A stretch of DNA of 35,341 bases. Source: RGIG3102 sp964507095. GTDB taxonomy: Bacteria > Bacillota > Clostridia > Oscillospirales > Ruminococcaceae. The position numbers and the translations under genes were made by a program. Below, in pieces: positions 14,602 through 21,723 of this stretch (the stretch's first letter is position 1; each line of letters opens with the position of its first letter). The stretch covers positions 1-35,341 of the forward strand of contig CAZDOS010000016.1 of assembly GCA_964507095.1 (NCBI GenBank). Reading direction: 5' to 3'. The notes beneath the pieces were generated by a model, which was given only the letters and a program-made list of their open reading frames with translations, had not been told where the DNA came from and made no database searches.

Positions 14602-15084
14602 TCATTCCCACTCGGGCATGTTCTCTTCCTCTTCCGTCTTGAAGTCCTCCATGGCTCCTTCGATCATCTTCATCATTTCCCAGACGCTCCTGAAGGAAAG
14701 GGTCTTGTCCTTTTCGACCCATGTGATCCTGCCCTGCCAGCTGGCATTCTGCCTGTGCTGTACGCGGATTATGAATGTGCCCAGGTCTCCGTGCATGTCA
14801 AGAAGTTCTTCGTCTTTCATTATTCTTTCTCGCTCCTTCATTATTCTTCTGGCGGCAGGCCGGCTGCCTTTCTTTGTTATGAACGATCTTTCGTTCGTGC
14901 CCGGGAACGGGTAGTTGAGCCAGTCGTAGAACGATTCCATCTTTTTCAGAAGGTCCAGGGAACCCTGAAAATGTATCGGTTCTCTCTTATAGCTGGTATA
15001 GAACCTTCCCTTGGGGTATACTCCCATGGTATCCATGCAGAGGACCACTCCGTCAGGCACTCCTATGTATTTCTGTGTAGCCAA
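14602..15084 (-). CDS. Unrecognised 160-residue protein, last gene of the pilus operon
   Basis: Starts at a TTG (15084) placed seven bases after AGGAGG. No signal peptide or membrane helix. The middle is basic and helical (about 75-92, ITKKGSRPAARRIMKERERI). It is followed by a compact C-terminal part with the beta-like stretch LGTFIIRVQHRQNASWQGRI and TWVEKDKTLSFRSVWEMMKMI, then an acidic tail. The strongly patterned second half looks like a small conserved domain, but I do not recognise a named family. It lies 12 bases after the BTAD-GGDEF gene and before the operon terminator, so it is probably made with that regulator. A PilZ-type c-di-GMP motif (RxxxR...[DN]xSxxG) is not present in proper form. 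Confidence 0.75.
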   Translation of the reverse strand: MATQKYIGVPDGVVLCMDTMGVYPKGRFYTSYKREPIHFQGSLDLLKKMESFYDWLNYPFPGTNERSFITKKGSRPAARRIMKERERIMKDEELLDMHGDLGTFIIRVQHRQNASWQGRITWVEKDKTLSFRSVWEMMKMIEGAMEDFKTEEEENMPEWE

Positions 15085-15096
15085 TCTGTGTCCTCC

Positions 15097-16269
15097 TTAC
15101 TGTATTACGCTGTTGACGTAGTACTGAACGCTTATGCGCTGCCTGTTTATCATGAACTTGGAATTGATACGTTTCTGGATTATCCGGCAGTTTTCAAGGG
15201 AAGTGTTCATCAGAAGCACCAGATACTGTCCTTTTGAATATTTGGTCAGAACATCGCTTCGACGGACGGTCGTCCTTATCGATTCTTCCAGTCTCCGGCT
15301 CAGCTCTTCCAGATGCACTCCCTTGACCAGGGCGTTGCCCTTGGTGTCAACGATGGTACACAACATGAGAAATGCAGTCTGGCCGCTTCTTTCAAGTATC
15401 CTGTTCACGGCCTGGTAGATGCCCAGGAACACGGGATATGAGCATAGATAGCCGCCGGACGGTCCGTCTTCCTCGGAAAGGCCGTCCTGGATATCATCCA
15501 GCATTGCCGCCGAATGCTCAAATCTTTCTCCGAGCTTGTTCAGCAGCTCAAACATCCTTCCTGATGGTTTGATGCCCTGCTCATAGAGATAAAGGTCAAC
15601 GGTGTTCTCGAACAGCTTTGCGGCGTCGTCATAACGGCCCTGTTCGCCGTAGGCCTCCATCGTGAGAGCCTCCCAGTTGGAGAACGGCTGGGATCTGGTC
15701 GCAAGCTTCCCCAGGTCCTCCAGAAGATCCCATCTTTCCTCCTGCCTTATGAGGTCGGCGAGCTCGCCCGCCATGTCGACGAACATCTTCCTGTATCGGT
15801 AGGATTCCCTTGCGATCCAGCCGACGCTGATCTCGTCGCTTAGAAAGTCGCCGTCGTAAAGGTGGGCGGCATTGACAAGATCCATGATCTTTTCGGAACG
15901 GTCTTCCTTTTCGGAAGCAGATCGTATCAGGTCCTCGAACTGTCTTGCATCCTCAACGACCGGGATGTTCGGAGTGAAGTAGTATGTTCCTCCGGACTGG
16001 AATATGTAGTTTTCATTCGGAAGGCCGAATTCCCTCAGCCTTCTCTTCCGGTTATATATGACGCTGTGCAGGGCATGGCTGGAGTTGTTCAGCTCTCTTC
16101 CGGAAAAGAGGGTGGACACCAGCCTGTCCTTGGGCACGCCGGCTCTTCCTGCGTGTATCAGCATCTGCATCAGGTAGTTGAACTGGCTCTCTGAACTCTT
16201 CTGCTTTCCCGTGATGAGGACCCCGTTGTATGACAGGGAGAAGGAGCCGAACATCTGTGCGTGTAACAT
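15097..16269 (-). CDS. BTAD/SARP-type regulator fused to a degenerate GGDEF domain
   Basis: 390 residues, soluble. The N-terminal part (about 1-95) resembles the winged-helix DNA-binding domain of SARP-type activators (MLHAQMFGSFSLSYNG then RLVSTLFSGRE...LHSVIYNRKRRL). A helical BTAD-like repeat region follows (about 100-250: LYDGDFL, WIARESYRYRKMF, EALTMEAYGEQGRYDDA). The C-terminus (about 285-390) has the layout of a GGDEF domain, but the signature is SKGQY at 345-349. Arg336-x-x-Asp339 sits exactly where the I-site RxxD would be. It should therefore not make c-di-GMP but might bind it. It starts 16 bases after pilT in the same operon. Function as an activator of pilus or surface genes is inference. 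Confidence 0.82.
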   Translation of the reverse strand: MLHAQMFGSFSLSYNGVLITGKQKSSESQFNYLMQMLIHAGRAGVPKDRLVSTLFSGRELNNSSHALHSVIYNRKRRLREFGLPNENYIFQSGGTYYFTPNIPVVEDARQFEDLIRSASEKEDRSEKIMDLVNAAHLYDGDFLSDEISVGWIARESYRYRKMFVDMAGELADLIRQEERWDLLEDLGKLATRSQPFSNWEALTMEAYGEQGRYDDAAKLFENTVDLYLYEQGIKPSGRMFELLNKLGERFEHSAAMLDDIQDGLSEEDGPSGGYLCSYPVFLGIYQAVNRILERSGQTAFLMLCTIVDTKGNALVKGVHLEELSRRLEESIRTTVRRSDVLTKYSKGQYLVLLMNTSLENCRIIQKRINSKFMINRQRISVQYYVNSVIQ

Positions 16270-16285
16270 CGTATCAGCCTTCCCT

Positions 16286-17347
16286 TCAGATGGATTCCAG
16301 GCGCTTGAGCATCCTGTCGTAATTCGAGCAGTTCACCAGGGCGGTCTCCTTGGTTATCTTTCCCTCCCTGTACAGCTTCAGGAGGCTGGAATCCATGGTA
16401 AACATGCCCTCCCCGGCACCTGACCGCATCGCGCTTTCGATCTGATGGATCTTGTCCTCCCTTATCATGTTCTGTATGGCAGGAGTGACTCTCAGCACCT
16501 CGAAGACCGGGGCTTGTCCGCCGTCCTTGAGAGGCACGAGTTGCTGGCATACGATTCCCTTGAGGAGCTGAGCCAGCTGGATCTTTACCTGCTGCTGCTG
16601 CGCGGCAGGGAAGACGTCGATGATCCTGTTGATGGTATTGGCCGCCGAGTTGGTGTGCAGGGTGGAGAATAGCAGAACTCCGGTCTCCCGCGCGGTTATG
16701 GCAGCGGAGATCGTGTCATAGTCTCTCATTTCGCCCAGGAGGATCACGTCAGGACTCTCTCTCAAAGCGGATCTCAGGCTCTCCAGATATCCCGGAGTAT
16801 CGATGAAGATCTCCCTCTGAGTGACTATCGCCTTGTTGTGGCGGTGTATGTATTCTATCGGATCCTCCATGGTGATTATATGGCACGGAGTGGTCCTGTT
16901 TATCCTGTCGATCATACAGGCGAGGGTGGTCGACTTTCCGGTTCCTGCAGCGCCGGTGACCAGCACGAGACCCTTCTTTGTATCCCGGAGAGAAAGCACG
17001 CTTTCGGGTATTCCGAGCTTTTCAGGATCCGGCAGGCCGAACTTTATTATCCTTATCACCCGGGCGAGGGAACCGCGCTGCCTGAAGACATTTATCCTGA
17101 ATCGGCCGAGCCCGGAGATGGAGAAGGAAAAGTCATCATCATTCCCGTTTTCCAGATTCGTCCTGTTCCTTTGGCATAACCGGTATATCTCGTCTATGAG
17201 AGGCGTGATAGACGCCGGAAGGAGCACATCTCCTTCCAGCCTTTCCTGAAGACCGTCGCACTTTACGGTCAGGGGAAGGCCTGCGACTATGAAAATGTCT
17301 GAAGCACCTCTGTTCACTGCCTTTTCAAGCAATTCCTTAATGTTCAT
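16286..17347 (-). CDS. pilT: PilT-like type IV pilus ATPase
   Basis: A 353-residue secretion ATPase. The N-terminal domain begins with RGASDIFIVAGLPLTVKCDG, typical of PilT. Walker A is GAAGTGKST (about 130-138), the Asp box and Walker B follow (PDVILLGEMRD), and the His box is FSTLHTNSAANT. AIQNMIRE matches the PilT hallmark AIRNLIRE, so a retraction-type ATPase is more likely than an extension (PilB) enzyme. No PilB is present in this operon. It follows the pilin-like genes and precedes the BTAD-GGDEF regulator by 16 bases. The ribosome site (AAAGGA) is rather far, about 12 bases, from the ATG. Confidence 0.93.
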   Translation of the reverse strand: MNIKELLEKAVNRGASDIFIVAGLPLTVKCDGLQERLEGDVLLPASITPLIDEIYRLCQRNRTNLENGNDDDFSFSISGLGRFRINVFRQRGSLARVIRIIKFGLPDPEKLGIPESVLSLRDTKKGLVLVTGAAGTGKSTTLACMIDRINRTTPCHIITMEDPIEYIHRHNKAIVTQREIFIDTPGYLESLRSALRESPDVILLGEMRDYDTISAAITARETGVLLFSTLHTNSAANTINRIIDVFPAAQQQQVKIQLAQLLKGIVCQQLVPLKDGGQAPVFEVLRVTPAIQNMIREDKIHQIESAMRSGAGEGMFTMDSSLLKLYREGKITKETALVNCSNYDRMLKRLESI

Positions 17348-17365
17348 ATCCGTATTGTTTCCTTT

Positions 17366-17698
17366 CTAGTTTCCGTCCCACAGTTCTTCGTTGAGATCGT
17401 CGTAATCCCACTGCCTGTGTATCCTCCAGACAAGGGAGGCGCCTTCGCTGTCGGTCTCGGCTTCCAGTATGTATCCGTCCTTTTCCCTGGTGAGGGAATC
17501 AGATGCGGTTCCGGCAAGTTCCTCGCAGGCCTCCTTCTCCAAAGCGTATCTTGTCTTTACCGTCTCCCGGAATTTCTCCCGCATGGCCAGATCCGCCTTC
17601 GAGGTCGAGAATGTGAGGATGCCGAGTGTGGTCATGGCTATGGCTATGACCGTGAGAAGGAGAGCGAGAGGTCCGAGTCTTATAGGAGTTCTGTTCAT
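17366..17698 (-). CDS. Small pilin-like membrane protein, 110 residues
   Basis: One N-terminal membrane helix (about 10-31) preceded by NRTPIRLG, then a helical region (about 33-60) and a short beta-rich tail with ILEAETDSEGASLVWRIH. This is the shape of a minor pilin or pseudopilin. A Gly just before the helix (LG-P) could mark a prepilin-peptidase site, but Glu at position +5 is missing. The start overlaps the previous gene by four bases (ATGA type), so translation is coupled. No named family recognised. Confidence 0.72.
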   Translation of the reverse strand: MNRTPIRLGPLALLLTVIAIAMTTLGILTFSTSKADLAMREKFRETVKTRYALEKEACEELAGTASDSLTREKDGYILEAETDSEGASLVWRIHRQWDYDDLNEELWDGN

Positions 17699-18153
17699 GA
17701 TCCTGCCTCCTTGCTGAGCCCTGCGGCCTCGAGGTCATATATCTCTTCTCCGGAGGAAGCGTTCCCCACCGAGATATCGGCATAGACTATCCCGTTTTCG
17801 GTATGCCACGATAGACTGACCTTGTATCGTCCTTCCTTGCTGACGTTCATCATCTCATCCATCCTGAATACCGCCTGCCGTTTGGCGTCTTCACAGGCAA
17901 AGCTCTCCATATATGATTCATCCGTTCCGAGAGCTTCCGGAAGGTCTTCCGGTTCGCGACATGAGATAGAGACTTCGGCAACGTTCTGGGCTATGAGCAC
18001 ACTGTCAGTCAGGTTCTTCGCCCTGGTGCTCCGGGTCTTCGATCTTACGAAGACCCCCGAAAGGATGAGTATCATCCGGGTGAAGAGAGCCAATAGCAGG
18101 AACGTCTCCACATAGAACATGCGGCTGTAGTGTCTGTCATCCATGATCTTCAC
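17695..18153 (-). CDS. Pilin-like membrane protein, 152 residues
   Basis: One N-terminal helix (about 13-35, FYVETFLLLALFTRMILIL) preceded by basic residues. The Glu in MFYVE falls at +5 if processing occurred after Arg, like the pilin Glu5, although the usual Gly at -1 is absent. The rest is an alpha-beta soluble domain with two Cys (about 64 and 86) that could pair. It overlaps the upstream gene by 17 bases and the downstream gene by 4. Probably a minor pilin or assembly component of the same machine (inference from operon and architecture). Confidence 0.72.
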   Translation of the reverse strand: MKIMDDRHYSRMFYVETFLLLALFTRMILILSGVFVRSKTRSTRAKNLTDSVLIAQNVAEVSISCREPEDLPEALGTDESYMESFACEDAKRQAVFRMDEMMNVSKEGRYKVSLSWHTENGIVYADISVGNASSGEEIYDLEAAGLSKEAGS

Positions 18154-18610
18154 TCTCCTTTACGTGCATGTTCACCCTAACCGTTCCCCGGTCTGTCTTG
18201 ATGGTCAGCAGTCCGGAAGGGGAGAGATCCAACGTGAATGTGGAATTCTCGCCTATCACGATGGCGTTCTCTGGATCGAGCTCGCCCTCGCTCTCACCGT
18301 AATCGTCAAGAAGGTTGCCGTTGTAGCAGTAGATCCTGTCGGCGTAGCCGGTATCCGAATCCTCAAGCACCAGCATCGGGCCCTCCGGTCCCTCATCGAT
18401 CCTGAAGGAGGAGGTCCTCTCATGGGTGAGAGCAGTGTTCAGATAGGCTGCGACCTGTCTTTTGTGGGAATTGGCGGAGGAGTGGCGGACAAGGTTCTTG
18501 TAGGAGAGCGCACCGAAGACCACCAGCAGCAGGAAGCTGCCGATGAACATGGTGGCTATTCCCAGAGTGTAGAAACTCATTGAGATGGAGTTGGAGTTGT
18601 CCTTTTTCAT
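18137..18610 (-). CDS. Membrane-anchored pilus-associated protein (possibly DUF4860 type), 157 residues
   Basis: A hydrophilic N-terminus, one long hydrophobic segment (about 12-35, FYTLGIATMFIGSFLLLVVF), then a soluble domain that looks beta-rich (about 48-150), ending TLDLSPSGLLTIKTDRGTVRV. The pattern recalls short clostridial pilus-operon proteins annotated DUF4860, but I cannot confirm that without a search. No prepilin-peptidase motif (G-F-T-x-x-E) is visible. Overlaps both neighbours slightly, consistent with one polycistronic message. Confidence 0.72.
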   Translation of the reverse strand: MKKDNSNSISMSFYTLGIATMFIGSFLLLVVFGALSYKNLVRHSSANSHKRQVAAYLNTALTHERTSSFRIDEGPEGPMLVLEDSDTGYADRIYCYNGNLLDDYGESEGELDPENAIVIGENSTFTLDLSPSGLLTIKTDRGTVRVNMHVKESEDHG

Positions 18611-18921
18611 CCTTTGTTCCTTACAGTCACCCTGACTTCGGGAGGCTGGTTTTCGGCATAGGCCGTAAAATGAATGTAGTATGCTTTCTTGTTTATGGTG
18701 AGACCGTAGTTCTCTTCCAGATACTCGAGGCTTGGAGGGTAGGCCCCTTCAACCACGTAGCATTCGAGGCTCCTTTCAAGCACGGTCCGCTTTATGTTAT
18801 CCAGATTCTCCTCGGGGCCTGCGGATTTCGGGAACATAGCCCGGAACAGAGCGCCTGCGATCAACAGAAGACCGAGAACTGCCGCAAGAGCGAGAGGATT
18901 TTTCTTTCTGTCTGTATACAT
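18607..18921 (-). CDS. Pseudopilin-like protein, 104 residues
   Basis: A short basic N-terminus, one membrane helix (about 10-30) and a soluble part with LDNIKRTVLERSLECYVVEGAYPPSLEYLEENYGL. The segment Y-x-x-x-x-G-x-Y-P-x-S-L-x-x-L is characteristic of GspG/PulG-type pseudopilins and some type IV pilins. The leader lacks the canonical GF-T-L-x-E cleavage motif. AGGAGG lies seven bases before the ATG, right after the pilC-like gene. It may be the main structural subunit of this short operon or an initiator minor pilin. Confidence 0.75.
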   Translation of the reverse strand: MYTDRKKNPLALAAVLGLLLIAGALFRAMFPKSAGPEENLDNIKRTVLERSLECYVVEGAYPPSLEYLEENYGLTINKKAYYIHFTAYAENQPPEVRVTVRNKG

Positions 18922-18932
18922 CGGGTGTCCTC

Positions 18933-19961
18933 CTAGATCATGGAGTTCATCATGCCGATCAGAGGGAGCATCAGGCTTATGAGCACGAATCCCACGCTGA
19001 TCATAAGAACTCCGGAGAGCAGAGGTTCAAGAGTGTTGACAAGCCTTGAAACAAGGGAGGATATGTCAGATTTGAGCAGATCGTTCAGCCTTTTCAGAAC
19101 GGACACTATGTTGCCGCTCTTTTCTCCGGGAACCAGCATCCTTCCGTATATGGGCTCGTACAGTTCGGTGTCATTGGCTGCCGTGGAAAAGCTGTGGCCC
19201 TGCTCCATAAGGCGGTAGCATTCCTTGAGCTTATCTTCAACCGGCCGGCATTCCACGAGAGGCAGGCAGTCCAGCAGGGCATCATCCTGGTTCTCGCCGC
19301 TTGCAAGGTACACTCCGTAGGCGGAGGTGAACCTGAACTTTGCCATCTCATCGAATATGGACGCGCATATCGGAATGTGCCTCAGCGCCTTTTCGACTGT
19401 ATCCTTCTTGCCCCGCCTCCACATCAGCAGGCCGGCTGCAAGGAGGAGCACTATCACCGACATGACCACAAGAAGGATCCTGCAGAGTCCGTAGGCGAAG
19501 CCAAGGTATCCGAAAGTGGATGCGGTGAGGTCCCGGTACACGTCCCGGAAGGCCGGAAGCACCAGCTTCAGCATGATCACCAGAACGAGGATGATCATGG
19601 CCACCATCCGGGCAGGATATATGACTGCCGAACGCAGTCTGTCCTGCATGTCCTTCTGGCTGTGGTAATAATCCGCAAGGTTTGAGAGGACCGATTCAAG
19701 ATTGCCTGTCCTTTCTCCTGCCTTGACCATTTCAAGTGCGTAATCCGGGAATATCCCGGTCTGCCTCATACAGCTCTCCAGGCTGTTTCCTTCGGTGGAA
19801 AGAGCGTACATCCTGTCGAGCCGCTCTCCCAGAGGGCCGTGTGCAGGGCCTTTCTCCAGCAACGATAGAGCTTCCTCGGTGGTCACTCCGGAGGAGATCA
19901 TCATCGCCATGCTCTCCGCAAAGGCACTCACTCCAAGATAGTCTAGTTTAGTCTTACTCAT
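18933..19961 (-). CDS. pilC: PilC/GspF-type inner-membrane platform protein
   Basis: 342 residues with two T2SSF domains (about 8-130 and 205-335) and three membrane helices (about 110-130, 160-183, 312-338). The first domain has FAESMAMMISSGVTTEEALSLL and MVKAGERTGNLESVLSNLADYY. The second has KFRFTSAYGVYLASG and MLVPGEKSGNIVSVLKRL, the paired G-E-x-(T/S)-G-N motifs of the family. It is the membrane platform that the pilus ATPases turn. First clear pilus gene of the operon; GGAGTAAG is the ribosome site. The 72-base gap to the upstream lipoprotein gene has no terminator, so both may share a promoter. Confidence 0.92.
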   Translation of the reverse strand: MSKTKLDYLGVSAFAESMAMMISSGVTTEEALSLLEKGPAHGPLGERLDRMYALSTEGNSLESCMRQTGIFPDYALEMVKAGERTGNLESVLSNLADYYHSQKDMQDRLRSAVIYPARMVAMIILVLVIMLKLVLPAFRDVYRDLTASTFGYLGFAYGLCRILLVVMSVIVLLLAAGLLMWRRGKKDTVEKALRHIPICASIFDEMAKFRFTSAYGVYLASGENQDDALLDCLPLVECRPVEDKLKECYRLMEQGHSFSTAANDTELYEPIYGRMLVPGEKSGNIVSVLKRLNDLLKSDISSLVSRLVNTLEPLLSGVLMISVGFVLISLMLPLIGMMNSMI

Positions 19962-20033
19962 TTTTTCTTACTCCGCTGATTTGTGGATGTATTTATTCTT
20001 CTTATTATTTTTCCTTTTATATATCTTTCCGGT

Positions 20034-20969
20034 CTAGTACTCGAAGACGTCAGAATAGTTCTCGCCGTTTCCGATGAACTTCGCGTCCGAACCGTTGGCT
20101 GAGAATGTAAGGTCCATCCTTGACCAGTCATCCCGTCCGACCTCGAAGCCTACCGTTATCCACCCGGTCTCCCTGGTGTAGATCATGTTCCAGGCGTGAT
20201 AGACGTCATTGGGCGATACATAGCCGAAGATGACCTTGGTAGGTATCCCGTGGCTCCTGAGCATCCGGGCAGCGAGGCTGGCGTAGTCGAAACAGATGCC
20301 CATTCCGGAGGTCATGGTCTCATCCGGGTCCGGAAGGTATCCCGTCGGGATGTCCTGCGCCTTCGGTCTGTCGTATTTCACCTGTTTGCAGATGAAGGAA
20401 TAGACGTTCGCTATGAAGTGAAGTTCATCGTAGGATTCTCTCGCCAGTTCTCCGGCCTTTTCGACACACAGGGAATCCCGGTCGTAGTCCACGTACCGGC
20501 TGGCGTGAAGGAAAGGCTGGAATTCGTCTATGAGAGAAACATAGATGTTGACTTTGTACAGTTCGGCATACTTGTTGTCGGTCACATTCTTCATCACTCT
20601 GAGGGAGTAGCTCCCGTCGCCGCTCTGGATCGGGAATACGGTCACTGTTCCGTCATTGGGGATATCATAGGTATATTTGATATCGCCCTTGATTATCTGG
20701 AACTTCAGTCGCTTGTCCCGAACGCAGCTGGCCCGGACATATCCCTCTCCGGTGTGAGAGGCATCTATCTTGACGCCTGCCCCGGAGTAGGCCTTGTTCC
20801 GGTCAAAGGTCACCGGAAGGAACTCCGGGACCTCATACCTTGTCCCGGGATCCTCCCTCTTTACGGGAGGATCCCCGCCTCCGGCACAGGAGACGGAAAA
20901 CAGGAGAAAAGCCATGACAAAGAAAAAGACAGATAATCTCAGAAGCCCGATATGTCGGTCTCGAATCAT
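20034..20969 (-). CDS. Transglutaminase-like lipoprotein
   Basis: 311 residues with an N-terminal signal (hydrophobic about 10-27) ending SVSC, a lipobox-like site with Cys28, so it is probably lipid-anchored outside the cell. An N-terminal beta-rich region (about 45-155) precedes a transglutaminase/protease-like core (about 165-300). Cys226 lies in SGMGICFDYASLAARMLRSHGIP and His258 in VYHAWNMIY. The third catalytic residue, normally Asp in W-x-x-[VL]-D, is Gly274 (GWITVGFEV), with Glu276 two residues on. Activity is therefore open. It may cross-link or cleave surface proteins such as the neighbouring adhesins (inference). The start at 20969 has only an AAAAGGAAAAG tract upstream. Confidence 0.85.
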   Translation of the reverse strand: MIRDRHIGLLRLSVFFFVMAFLLFSVSCAGGGDPPVKREDPGTRYEVPEFLPVTFDRNKAYSGAGVKIDASHTGEGYVRASCVRDKRLKFQIIKGDIKYTYDIPNDGTVTVFPIQSGDGSYSLRVMKNVTDNKYAELYKVNIYVSLIDEFQPFLHASRYVDYDRDSLCVEKAGELARESYDELHFIANVYSFICKQVKYDRPKAQDIPTGYLPDPDETMTSGMGICFDYASLAARMLRSHGIPTKVIFGYVSPNDVYHAWNMIYTRETGWITVGFEVGRDDWSRMDLTFSANGSDAKFIGNGENYSDVFEY

Positions 20970-21079
20970 ATATGGATTCTTTTCCTTTTCAAATAGTGTT
21001 GTTATGTCCGCCGGTCCGGATCAGAGGATGGATAAAATGATTCCGATGATCGTGTCAGACCGGTTCTCTTCTATCTGTT

Positions 21080-21108
21080 ACTCTACACCACGCAAAAGAC
21101 AAAATCAA
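21080..21108 (-). promoter_or_regulatory. Probable promoter of the lipoprotein (and pilus) genes
   Basis: On the minus strand TTGATT (21103-21108), 17 bases, TAGAGT (21080-21085, four of six). The lipoprotein start is about 110 bases downstream. Confidence 0.42.
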
Positions 21109-21263
21109 TAGTCTCCACTGAATACGCCCAAAACCATTTATGTTTTAGACTGTTAATTTGACAAATGATGTAAAGGCTAAAAATCAAAGAAACACAGATA
21201 AAAACCCTTAATTAGTATATTTTTTGATGCTTCTTTAGACATTTTCCAAATATACTGGATACA

Positions 21264-21404
21264 GGTGAAAAGTCATCACCTTCTCTGCAAGATCTGAGTA
21301 AAAACTCACCGGAGGCAGGTGGAGCCTAAGCATTCAGCTGCACATTGAAGCCCGCTCCTCCTGCCGAAACTCAGATCGGTTTATGCTGTCCGCATCAGTT
21401 TTTT
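21264..21404 (+). ncRNA. Candidate structured RNA (unidentified), small RNA or riboswitch-like
   Basis: A TATACT (21251-21256) is followed by a 5-bp hairpin (21264-21268 with 21276-21280). A nested fold comes next: a perfect 9-bp helix (21291-21299 with 21369-21377), then 6 bp (21314-21319 with 21360-21365), a T-T mismatch, 5 bp (21321-21325 with 21354-21358), and an apical helix (21330-21336 with 21346-21351, bulged A). TGAGT at 21295-21299 can pair instead with ACTCA at 21304-21308, a possible switch. A weak 4-bp hairpin (21383-21395) and six T (21399-21404) follow, like a terminator. It matches no riboswitch or ncRNA consensus I know. The strand is inferred from the T run. Confidence 0.5.
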
Positions 21405-21516
21405 GTGTTTAATGCCACGGAGTTTTGTGAGCTGTTGTAAATAATTACTATTGTGAGACATTAAATTTGTTGATTGTAGAAATTATCGGCAATTCTTTCA
21501 TTATCAACTTGAATTA

Positions 21517-21557
21517 TTGTGACAATTAATATATATTATAATTTGATAAAATATACT
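21517..21557 (+). promoter_or_regulatory. Probable promoter zone of the first giant surface protein
   Basis: An AT-rich tract contains TATAAT (21537-21542) and TATACT (21552-21557). TTGTGA at 21517 is only 14 bases before the first, so no perfect -35/-10 pair exists. The position, about 165-185 bases before the start codon, implies a long leader with a perfect 7-bp hairpin at 21569-21590. Confidence 0.4.
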
Positions 21558-21723
21558 CTTGTGGTCCTTGTGCAGCAGGACCATATAGGTGGGCGGTCCG
21601 GAGAGGCTGTTGCTGATCCGTGCCGTAGGCAGAGGAGAGAAATCGACTTGAGACCCTGGCCCGTGTAAACAAGAAGACGGGTCAAACTGCAAAGAAGAAT
21701 ACTATAAGAAGGGGGATAACCAC

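Larger units (their letters stand above)
20970..21723. other. 754-base intergenic region between divergent lipoprotein and surface-protein genes
   Basis: AT-rich and without a convincing gene. It holds a minus-strand promoter for the lipoprotein (21080-21108), a candidate structured RNA (about 21264-21404), an AT-rich promoter zone (about 21517-21557) and a GC-richer leader (about 21560-21720) with two hairpins before the surface-protein start. The stretches 21000-21079, 21109-21240 and 21411-21510 show nothing I can name. Confidence 0.7.

Noticed and set aside
14602..15084. PilZ domain in the 160-residue protein
   Set aside because: The RxxxR and [DN]xSxxG motifs are not found at proper spacing, so no c-di-GMP receptor call is made.
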